A stretch of DNA of 64,000 nucleotides from Anisus vortex (Eukaryota > Mollusca > Gastropoda > Planorbidae). Below are positions 49,075-58,808 of this stretch, one piece after another. The notes below the pieces were generated by a model. It saw only the letters and a program-made list of their open reading frames with translations, ran no database searches and was not told where the DNA came from. How positions within the stretch are numbered: the first letter of the stretch is position 1; every line of letters begins with the position of its first letter. The DNA lies in the NCBI GenBank assembly GCA_949126835.1, contig OX421495.1, forward strand, positions 20,241,079-20,305,078. Direction: 5' to 3'. The position numbers and the translations under genes were made by a program.

Positions 49075-49452
49075 AATGTATCAGGACTAAAATGTAATCG
49101 ATATTCATTAACAAATATAGAAAAGCAAGCATAGCGAATATTTTATGTTTATCTTCCAATCCATCAGTAAAGTATCGATTCCCTAAATCGTACTTGTCAT
49201 GTGTTCCCATACTGCACTTATAAGATTTTCTCTTCGGTTGTAAACCTTTTCTTTGTGTTGACATTGAATAATTCATTTGCATTCTCTCTTCTCTGTGCCA
49301 ATTTATATATATATACCCGGAGGTCGCTATGGAATCATACTAGTTGGGATCTTGAATGCAAAGTTCCTACTAATCTTATTATATATTATGCTAAAGACGG
49401 CACGTTTCTACAGAAGATAAATGCGTCAAAAAGCGTGTCCCTAGTTTTAGCA

Positions 49453-49732
49453 AAGACTATAATAAGATGAACCGCTTGCTCTATTTTTAGAGCTTAAGTG
49501 TTGTTCTTTTCCGTGCGCAGTGAATAACGCTGTCCTTAAATGACTCCTAAACGTACCTAAAGTTTTCCGCTGTAATCAACTTTCGATTTTATTCTTATTT
49601 TCTATTGAGAACATCATAGCAAATTACTAAACCGGAAGTCTAGAGGACAGGGTTCACTCGGAAATTCCCAAAGAGTATTTCAAGTTATCAAATAGCAGTG
49701 ATATCAAAGCAAGCGGTCCATCTTATTATTAG
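49453..49732. mobile_element. MITE of the AAAGACTATAA family, reverse copy
   Basis: Ends AAAGACTATAATAAGATG and CATCTTATTATTAGTCAT. Interior words (TCTATTTTTAGAGCTTA, TTTCCGTGCGCA) match 36398-36679 in the opposite orientation. Flanks are only partly alike. Confidence 0.65.
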
Positions 49733-50895
49733 TCATAGATTTAAGTTAGACTTGCATTTTGTAAAAGTATTTTAAGGATGCTAAGTTAATTAGTCAGTTA
49801 ATCTATATATCTGTCTGTCTATCTATCTCTCTATATATCTACTTACCTACCAATCTATTTGCCTATAAAATTAATTAAGTACCAACCTACTTTCCTACAT
49901 AACTATCTACCTACCTACTTAGCTATCTATTTGTATCTGTCTAACAACCTAACTGTAACACCAATTCAACAGACCTCCCTAGCCATCAGCTATCTACCTA
50001 TCTGTCTATTTATATATCTATTTACACATTTTATATATATGTATATATATTATATGTATGTGTCTATTTACACTTCCTAAATATCTCACTAGGCTATATA
50101 CAAATTGAAATAAGTAGACCGACCTATACATTATCGGTAGATCATAAAATGCTACCAGGAAGTTATTTCGCTCAATGCGTGTTTATTTAAAAAAAAAAAG
50201 CGTGAGATTTTCGCTCATGGTTTTGTGAATTATCAGATGTTTGGCTGCTGGAAATTGTGTCGACCACATCATTCCCTAATATGTCAAGTAATATTGAATG
50301 TTAACATGCAGAATCAATAAAGTTAACCCTTTAAAAACTTAAATGTCAAAATGCCAACGTGAAGTAATTATGTGTAAGCGATCTTTGTCCCGCCTAAATA
50401 ATATAATGATGGTTACAAAGGATGATACTTATATCTACACCAATAGATTTTACTGTAAATCTATAAGTTTGTACATGCATTCGTTTTGAAAAATATTACA
50501 TAACGTTATGTCAAAGTAAGTTTAAAGTTTGAACCAAACTCATGGACATAGGATATACATATAGGCCTATATTGATTCATTACAAACCAATGCTAGATCT
50601 ATATTTTGTCATTATAAATTGCACTTACTCACAATTTAAATGCATACACATTATTACCAAAGGGTAAATGGGTGTCAAGTACATCTTCTTCAAACCCCAC
50701 CTGTTTATTGCAAAGGCGATGATTTATTTTGTACATTATATCCCCCCCCCCCCTCACTCACTCTCTCTCTCTTTTTGTTATTTTTTAAAAATATTTTTGA
50801 GAAATTGAAATAATATATATAATCTAGAGTTTACAGATTTGTAAAAAAATAGATAAGCATTCCCAATATTGTATGTTTGAAAAAAATTATATTAA
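49733..50895. other. Intergenic, no gene recognised
   Basis: CTAT/CTAC-type degenerate repeats from about 49800 to 50060, then AT-rich sequence, then a C and CT tract at 50742-50772. Confidence 0.5.
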
Positions 50896-51080
50896 ATTAT
50901 CTTATCTGATACTTATATTACAGAAGCTCCTTCTATAAAGAAGATTATTGCGTCCTACGCTCATCCGTGGTGAGAGTCTAGTCTTGCATTTTTATTAGTG
51001 TTTAAAAAATGATGTTTATTAAGTTACTGGTTTTCCTGGTTTGTTCAGGCAACCCACTCCATGCCCGGATGCCACCGGAT
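50896..51080 (-). mobile_element. LINE 3' end fragment, family L
   Basis: Reverse copy: ATCTTATCTGATACTTATAT, GATTATTGCGTCCTACGC and CAACCCACTCCATGCCCG. Confidence 0.8.
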
Positions 51081-51559
51081 GATATTTATTATATCAACTT
51101 ATGACTATTTATTACGTTCTAGGCTAAAGTGAATCGTTATATCTTTTACTTTCCATAGAAATGTGTTGTTGTTTTGTATTATTTTGTCTCGCCGACTATT
51201 GTATCTGTGCTGTGTTAGCTGTTAAACTTAATTCTGGCGAATAACCAAAAGGTACATTTAGCTTGTATTTGTTTTAACCCCAAGAAAATTAGCATTTAAA
51301 ACAATTCAATTTTTAATACAAGTCACCTTTTAATATCAGTTTTAGCTACGCCACAATACATTATGTATTTATATTATTACACACTTATACGCACTCACGT
51401 GCATCAATATGTTCATATTATCACAATAATTATAGCAATCTTACAACAACAACAACAACAACAAAACTACATACAATTAGCATCCTGCTCCAATTATAAA
51501 ATATTTCATTCTGTTTTGTTAATATTTTAAATACCATTATCAAACAATCAGTGGTGACT

Positions 51560-51990
51560 TATTGCGAGGAGACGTGGACACTCACAAAAAGTACATAAAA
51601 CATACTAAATACATGGGAAAGAAAAATAGTCCCCAGAAAATTTGTTTGACCCACCAAAGTTGAAAATGGATGAAGAAATGCACACCAATAGCTATACCAA
51701 GACCCTACTATTGTGGCTGAGATAAAAAAAAAAGGGCAGACTACGCTGGACAGGCCACCTGGAACGAATGCCTATCAGCAGAGGAGCAAAAGTGATATAT
51801 GCTCAGAACCCCAGAGGAAAACGACCTAAATGCAGACCCAGACTTAGATGGTTGGAAGATGTCTAGAGGGATCTGGGACAGATCGGGGTCCAGGTCTGGA
51901 AAAAAGAAGGCAATGGATAGGTCCGAATGGAAGGAGGTGGTGAGGCAGGCTGAGCCCTCCATGGGTTGTAGCACCAAAGATGATGATGAT
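51560..51990 (+). mobile_element. Second LINE type: decayed reverse-transcriptase C-terminus
   Basis: Pieces in shifting frames read like RRTGHLERMP, then RGKRPKCRPRLRWLED, the C-terminal pattern (R-W-x-GH-x-x-R-MP, then GRP-x-x-RW) common in RTE- and I-type LINEs. Several stops and frameshifts are present, and the copy ends in GATGATGATGAT. Unrelated to family L. Confidence 0.6.
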
Positions 51991-52109
51991 CATCAAACAA
52001 AAGTAAAGCAGTTTAGTCCTATTTAATTGCACAATTAAACACACAATGTCTGGGTTTATTATACATGTTTTCAGCTGCTTTATAATATTTCATTGTATTT
52101 TGTTAATAA

Positions 52110-52160
52110 ACCCAGTAATCTTCTTTATAAAAGGAGCGTGTGTCGTGTATAGGATAAGCT
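52110..52160 (+). mobile_element. LINE 3' tip, family L (about 50 bp)
   Basis: AATCTTCTTTATAAAAGGAG and TGTATAGGATAAG are the last bases of the family. Confidence 0.5.
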
Positions 52161-52608
52161 AATCTAACAGATGAGTGCATTTGAAAAGCCAATGTTACAA
52201 GGCCTCAGTTATATTTAATTATGTGTGGCTTAATTCTATACAGTAGAATGATTTAAAAGTCGTTGCTCTCTAATACAATTTTACATTTTACAAAAGCTAC
52301 ACAATAGTGTAGAGGAATTATTTTATAAATGTGTTTCCATTTTATTCAATATTATAATAATTATAATAATATATAATTATAATAATATATAATTATATTA
52401 TAAATGATTATAGATTTTAAAAAAAATTATGTTTTATGTATGTACTTATTTGGCATATTTTTATTTTTATTTCATATGAATAATTTCAGCAATATACTTG
52501 ATGTTTAAGAATTTTTTTTAGAAATGTATTTTATTCTTGTCAAACGGCTTGTGTTAGCTTAAAGCGAAAGACCATATGAATAAACTAAGTCGAGAAAAAT
52601 ATATAGCT

Positions 52609-52613
<5 letters not shown>

Positions 52614-52655
<42 letters not shown>

Positions 52656-52960
52656 AGTGTGTGTGTGTGAGTGAGTGTGTGTGTTTGTATATGAAAAAGT
52701 CTAAAAGTTTAAAATTAGCCTCCAACTGATGACTACTCTACAAACGGAAGTTGACACAATTCAAAGCGACGCATGCGTTATTGATCCAAAGTCTCATTAG
52801 AGGTTATTTGTACTTTATTGATTAGTTCTTCTCTCTTGCTAGATGATCAACACACACACACACACACACATACACACACATACACATACATGCACATATG
52901 CGTACACATGCACGCACATAAACACACATACACACACAGGCACATGAATCTGCACCCACA
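52614..52960. repeat. TA, TG and CA microsatellites
   Basis: TA run 52614-52650, a GTGTGAGT stretch to about 52685, then CA repeats with variants at 52848-52960. Confidence 0.95.
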
Positions 52961-53384
52961 TACTCACACACGCTCCTGCATACCCGTATTCCTCGTAAAG
53001 TACACACAATTTGTGTGCTGTGTGTGTTTTGGTGCAAAGTGGTATATCATTGCTGCCCCTGAATAAGGACACGCTAATATCACATAGACTCAAACCTAAC
53101 CCTCACCCAATACCATCTTTTAATGCAGTGTAGATTATCTTCATTCCGCGTACAGCGACTTTTGGCTGATGTCTCTAAGTCATACATTTGAAGTTAGTAA
53201 AAAAAAAATTAGACGAATCAGGCACATGGACTAATGGTTATGGTTTTAATTTCATATCTCTTAGTGTTTAGCGTAGCTAATTGTGGTTTTAGTATACTAT
53301 AATAATATAGACGAAAACTGGCACAGAGCCCTGTATTCACGAAAACGTTAATTTAAAAGCATTTCCAAGCCTTACGCTCTAAAG
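52961..53384. other. Intergenic, no gene recognised
   Basis: AT-rich, unique-looking sequence with no exon signal up to the MITE pair at 53385. Confidence 0.45.
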
Positions 53385-53726
53385 CAGGGGTCGGCAACCT
53401 ACGGTCAAACGTGGCACTCAGAGCAATTGTAAATGGCACGCAAAAGACCTTAAAAAAATGCATTCAAGTCTCTTTCACAAGAAAAGTGCAGGATAACTTT
53501 TGGGCCTTGGCACGCTGAAGGCGTTAGAAATTCTAGTTTGGCACGCTGAATGCGTTAGAAAATCTAGTTTGGCACGCTGAATGCGTTAGAAAATCTAGTT
53601 TGGCACGCTGAATGCGTTAGAAATTCTAGTTTGGCACGCTGAATGCGTTAGAAATTCTAGTTTGGCAGGCTGAATGCGTTAGAAAATCTAGTTTGGCACG
53701 CTATTATGAAAGGTTGCCGACATCTG
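53385..53726. mobile_element. 342-bp hAT-type MITE with internal 31-bp repeat
   Basis: Ends CAGGGGTCGGCAACCT and AGGTTGCCGACATCTG. Flanks CTCTAAAG (53377-53384 and 53727-53734) are identical. It is longer than its relatives because a 31-bp piece is repeated six times (53510-53695). Confidence 0.93.
53510..53695 (+). repeat. 31-bp tandem repeat inside a MITE, 6 copies
   Basis: Unit GCACGCTGAATGCGTTAGAA plus 11 more bases, starting at 53510, 53541, 53572, 53603, 53634 and 53665, with few changes. Confidence 0.95.
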
Positions 53727-53734
53727 CTCTAAAG

Positions 53735-53958
53735 CAGTGGTCTTAAACTTGAATGAAGGCATTAAGGCATGTGCCATTTCGTCATTCAGGAGATGTGTCA
53801 AGGGCTGCACCCCCCCCCCCCCCAAACAATCCGACCCTAGTAAACAAAAAACCACTTCATATATCTTAACTAATTTTACTAGATCTACTTATCACTAATA
53901 ATATGCTAATTTACAATTTAGACACAAAGAATTATACCAAAGTGAACTATCATTATTA

Positions 53959-54010
<52 letters not shown>

Positions 54011-54159
54011 GTATGTTACGAATATAAAATTAACAATAAAATTTGATGTGTATCAGTAGCAACTGTCTGAATTTGACGAATAGTAGGCTACATTTTTTTG
54101 TAACCCTTCTTGCGGGGTCACAAAAGTTCACTTGGTGGGCCGCGTGTTTGAGACCCCTG
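53735..54159. mobile_element. 425-bp hAT-type MITE abutting the previous one
   Basis: Starts CAGTGGTCTTAAAC and ends GTTTGAGACCCCTG; same family as 36827-37181. Left flank is CTCTAAAG, shared with the neighbouring MITE. Right flank is CTTTAAAG. It contains an expanded TTA microsatellite at about 53957-54009. Confidence 0.9.
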
Positions 54160-54167
54160 CTTTAAAG

Positions 54168-54990
54168 GCTTTAAATACTATTAGAGATAGCAAAAGCCAA
54201 ATAACAAAACGTAAATAGGGAAAAATTTAAAATAAACAATTTCCCGCTTCACTTATTTCCCGTAGTTTACATCATTTGTTTCCTGGTTTGTTTATGTTTT
54301 TGTGTAACTAAGGATTTTGTGCAAGTGTCTGAAAAATGTATAAACCCATTTGCGAAAATAAACTCGACACAGTGAAATGGATATCGATAATTCTAGACGT
54401 TTCTATGAAGTGTTTTTCTCTAGAATAATTCATGCACTATTGACATTCCTTTACTTCGTTACTTGCTTAGTGGCATTCAGGCATGAAACGGGTTACCTAA
54501 TCAAGTGGGGAAAAAAAACCAGCGACTTATCACTAATTAAAAACAAACAACATACTTTAACCAAGGATACAAGGATATCCATACACTGTTATAATATATT
54601 TCTTATAAGAAAGACTACCACTTACAAGATTAAGTTTTTTCTTCTGGAAACTCATTTTGGAAGTAAATGTTTTGTGAATAAACGTTCATTAAACGTATAT
54701 AAGTGTTAGTTACCAAAGTTTTAATTCGCTATCTAAGGATTCTATAGGCTGAGTTGTCCTATGTCGGTCTTTCAATTCACTAGTAGGTCAAGGATCAATG
54801 CAGGTAGTGAAGTCTATATCACCAACGAGTTTTTCAAAACAATACATTTTTAAGTTAATGTTTAAGGCATTGGTTTATCTTTGTGATTTTTCTAAACTTA
54901 AAATCGTTATCTCGAATTCAGGAGTAGCAAAATAAATAAATAGTGTATTACTTAAATTACTTTCTATAATACTACGTGCATTGGATATGT
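54168..54990. other. Intergenic, no gene recognised
   Basis: A degenerate family L LINE piece may lie at 54465-54550 (GTGGCATTCAGGCATGAAAC). A 110-codon frame at 54377-54709 spans it and has no domain character. Confidence 0.4.
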
Positions 54991-55302
54991 AATGTCATTT
55001 GTTTAAATCCTCATGTCATATGTTCAAATTCACATGTCATGTGTTTAAATCCTCATGTTATGTGTTTAAATCAGCATGTCATTTGTTTAAATCAACGTGT
55101 CATGTGTTTAAATCATCGTGTCGTGTTTTAAATGCTCATGGCATGTATTTAAACAAACATTGCATGTGTTTAAATCCACATGTCATGTGTTTAAATCCTC
55201 ATATAGTCTGTTTAAATCCACATGGCTTGTGTTTAAATCCTCATATAGTGTGTTTAAATCCACATGGCATGTGTTCAAATCCACATGTCATGTGTTTAAA
55301 TA
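54991..55302 (+). repeat. 21-bp minisatellite, about 15 copies
   Basis: Unit of the form CATGTCATGTGTTTAAATCC plus one base, moderately diverged. It stays open in two frames (MFKSSCH-like repeats) because of its period. Confidence 0.93.
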
Positions 55303-55439
55303 TTCACAATTCAAATATCAAAGCTGTTTTGTGTATGTTGCTGTTCCTTTTTTTTTTGTGTTTTTTTTTTGTATTTCGCTTTGTCATTTTTTAAACGTTT
55401 TATATTTTCATGTTTTTTATATTTGAAGCTCAACTCTAC

Positions 55440-55521
55440 AGTCCACGGGGCGGGACTATGTTAACAAACTGTTTCCTTTACCGCAACAAGTTATGGAGCG
55501 AGAACCGCGTCCAAAGTTGAC
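55440..55521 (+). other. Possible 5' leader exon of the ankyrin gene
   Basis: A short GC-richer segment (GGGGCGGGAC at about 55447) ends at a strong donor, GAC|GTGAGTAAAG, at 55522. An acceptor-like TCTTTCACTAG lies at about 58781-58791, 18 bases before the ankyrin ATG. It could be a non-coding first exon. There is no transcript evidence. Confidence 0.3.
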
Positions 55522-55699
55522 GTGAGTAAAGTTGTGTGTTTGTTGTTCGTGTAGTTGTTGTTTTTTGTAAATTTATCTATGCAATGCTGAACATATTTTC
55601 AGATTCAAACAAGACATAATAATTGTTTTTATCGTCCATATTATTTGTATTACTAGAATATTTGTTTGTGTCACGAAGTAGCATAGACTTACTAGGAAT

Positions 55700-55760
55700 C
55701 AGTGGCGTAGCCAGGTTTTGACGCTAGGGGCTTGTGGGGGGGGGAGGGGCGAACTTTTAG
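55700..55760 (+). mobile_element. Transposon-end fragment, CAGTGGCG family
   Basis: CAGTGGCGTAGCCAGG followed by a G-rich stretch. No matching right end of its own, since the nearby inverse end belongs to the element at 56023-56210. Confidence 0.5.
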
Positions 55761-56022
55761 GAACAATGCCCTACTTTTAGCAATTTTTCCACATTAATAG
55801 AAGATCTAAGAATTCGGGCGTATCAAGTGTTATGAGAAAATCCTGTGCCCCAGGATACAAACACTGTATAATAGTGCAGTGTTTTTTTAACCATCCACGA
55901 TTTGTACTAGCAACTATTAGTGATGGGAATTTCTGCAAAATTGATTGCATCTGCTGCTCATGTTCGGGATGAACATCTAGTGTCGAAAAGTATTTATAGA
56001 ATCAATGCGAATGCTTCTATAG

Positions 56023-56210
56023 CAGTGCCTTTGCTATGGATTTGGGGGCCCGGGGGGCTTGGCCTCTTTAGGGGCCCCTGCATTTGGACATTTGACATTA
56101 TGACATAAGAAAAAACCAATTCGGACACTACTTTGGGGGCCCCCCTCAAGTAGGGGCCCGGGGGGACTTTCAAATTTGGACCCCCTACCCCTCTCCTAGC
56201 TACGCCACTG
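56023..56210. mobile_element. 188-bp MITE, CAGTGGCG family, perfect 8-bp TSD
   Basis: Reverse orientation: starts CAGTGCCTTTGCTATGG and ends CTAGCTACGCCACTG. Both flanks read TTCTATAG (56015-56022 and 56211-56218). Confidence 0.92.
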
Positions 56211-56796
56211 TTCTATAGGACTGTATTCTTCTTCTGTTAATTTTGAAAGACGAGATAAATCGCCAAAATAGACATTTTTAAAGATACTAAAACATTTCAA
56301 CATTTTTATTTACTATTTTTATGTGTCAATTATATAACATTGTCTCTATGATACGTTATAGGAACGCTCTATTCTTTTCTAATTTTTTCCTCTCAGCTAT
56401 TAAAACTATATAAACGGTTATATCCTTAGCAAATGGAATTTTCCTTTTTAAAAAAAAAGTTATTTCTCTTCTTTTCTTCTTTCTTTTAAATTCTGTGAGT
56501 ATCTTTTTTTTTTTTTTGCGAAGTTCATGTTACCATGTTTTTGATCACTACACGAATACGGCCGAGAAGGAGAAAGCCAGCGCGCTTTAAGTCACATTAT
56601 TACTTTTCGGTGAGTAAACCAGACTTGAACCCCACCTTTTTTTTTAAGAATGCGAGCTAGCGTACTCTTTTGGGGCTTGGAGAACTAACTCTGCTGTGTC
56701 CATGCACCACTGATACATCACCGTAAAAGTCAGGCACAAACGGTTGTCCGTTCCTGTCCACTCTAAGTTCCTGCTTATGACCTGGTATTAACTAGG

Positions 56797-57864
56797 CAGA
56801 GGTCGGCAACCTAAGGCACGTAGATCAAAGCGGATTTTCAAGTTTTTCAAATTGATTTTTTCATACCTAATCAAGCATAACTGGCTTAATCTTACTACGA
56901 CCTTCTTAGATGTAGATACTTTTTTTTTATTAAATGAGGGATATTGGCGATTTTAAAACGTAGCCAGTTGAATTTTAAACCTTTAATGAAATGTGTCAAA
57001 TTTTTTAAGAGATAAACTCCTTAATGCAGGAAATGTTTACTTACAACTGTTTAACGTAAATTAATTTTATACCTCTAATAATTAAATATTGTAATGAATA
57101 CACAACGTTAGTTTATGTAAGGAAATAATAATTAGTAATATTTGTTATATTACAAAACAAAACTTTGTTAGGCATCATTATTGAATCAAAATTGTAATCT
57201 TTATTTTAATTAAAGGGAGATAATTAGCTACTTTTTTATATTTCCGCTAATATTTTTAATATTATGTTTTTTAATTTTTGTTTTATAAAAGACTAAATGG
57301 TCTACAACTTGTAACTTTATAATGAACAAACTGTCAAAAAGTAGTTGAAAATTATATAAATATTATGTGATTAATATAATATATGCACATTTTTTTAACA
57401 TTACATTAACTGCGTAGTTTGATTGATTACTTTGTATCAATAATGCTGTTTATATATTTCTGTATTAACCTGAATAAATTAAAGTACATCTCAATTAAAC
57501 TGAGAAAAATATAATAATGTTATAATCAATATTAGCAGTAGATAGATATGACAATGTATCTTGACAACTAAAATATAACCTTTAAAAAAAAATGTGAAAG
57601 TATGTTAATATAATTTTGTATTGAGTATAAATGCAAATAAAAAAGATGATAATCACATACACATTATTATTTTAAAATTAAAACGTTTTAAACGATTTTC
57701 CCCCTTTTTTTATTTGGCCTTTGTCTTGCTACTGATTTAAATTACTTACTTGTCTTGTAATAAAACAAGTATAATAGAGCAGGTTGACTTTTAGGCTGTT
57801 GGCACACTGAATGATTTCAAAATCCTAGCTTGGCACACTGTTAGCAAAAGGTTGCCGACCCCTC
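56797..57864. mobile_element. Candidate 1.07-kb hAT-like element
   Basis: Ends CAGAGGTCGGCAACCT and AGGTTGCCGACCCCTC. The interior carries the shared core in reverse (AATTAAAGGGAGATAATTAG near 57210). Flanks do not match clearly. Confidence 0.6.
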
Positions 57865-58062
57865 ATAAGCGGCCTCTCCCCCTGCTCTCCCCCCCCCCCG
57901 GCTACGCCACTGCTGGGAATGGAGGGAGGGGGAGCTGAGGAGTGGCCGCAGCAGCCTCAAAAAGTTTGGATAGTTGACAAATCGGTATTATGTTTATCCT
58001 TACTTAGATTACTAGTAATTGAAAAAAAAAATTAATAGGTTCCAGATTCGACCACCGTCGTT

Positions 58063-58532
58063 ACGCCAGTGTGTCACACCCAATGCAATGTATATAATTT
58101 ATACGTGCACGCCAGTGTGTCACACCCAATGCAATGTATATAATTTATACGTGCACGCCAGTGTGTCACACCCAATGCAATGTATATAATTTATACGTGC
58201 ACGCCAGTGTGTCACACCCAATGCAATGTATATAATTTATATGTGCACGCCAGTGTGTCACACCCAATGCAATGTATATAATTTATACGTGCACGCCAGT
58301 GTGTCACACCCAATGCAATGTACATAATTTATACGTGCACGCCAGTGTGTCACACCCAATGCACTGTATATAATTTATACGTGCACGCCAGTGTGTCACA
58401 CCCAATGCAATGTATATAGTTTATACGTGCACGCCAGTGTGTCACACCCAATGCAATGTATATAGTTTATACGTGCATGAGTACTTACGCCAGTGTGTCA
58501 CACCCAATGCAATGTATATAATTTATACGTGC
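58063..58532 (+). repeat. 46-bp minisatellite, 10 copies, upstream of the ankyrin gene
   Basis: Unit ACGCCAGTGTGTCACACCCA plus 26 bases ending ATACGTGC. Nine copies are contiguous (58063-58476). A tenth follows after the 10-base insert ATGAGTACTT. The array ends about 275 bp before the ATG. Confidence 0.96.
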
Positions 58533-58808
58533 ATGAGTACTAAATAAAATATAAATGTCGTAAATTAATACATGAAATAGTCTTAGTGAATTAGTGTGCC
58601 AGTGTGAGTGTGTGTGTGGTATTTGTGTGTGTGTGTGTCTGTATGAGTGGGTGTATGTGTGTGTTGATAAATCAATACGTTTTTGTTTTCGTTTGTATTT
58701 TTATAAAGGAAAAACGGTTATTTCAAATCAACCCCAAACTGAGAGTTAGAGAGAGAGAGAAAAACAACAAGACATAGAATCTTTCACTAGCAAGTTTTGG
58801 TGGCAGCG

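Noticed and set aside
54377..54709. 110-codon open frame
   Set aside because: It overlaps a worn LINE piece and AT-rich DNA, with no domain features.
55700..56210. Single 511-bp element with CAGTGGCG ends
   Set aside because: The outer flanks do not match, whereas 56023-56210 alone has a perfect 8-bp duplication, so 55700 is a separate fragment.
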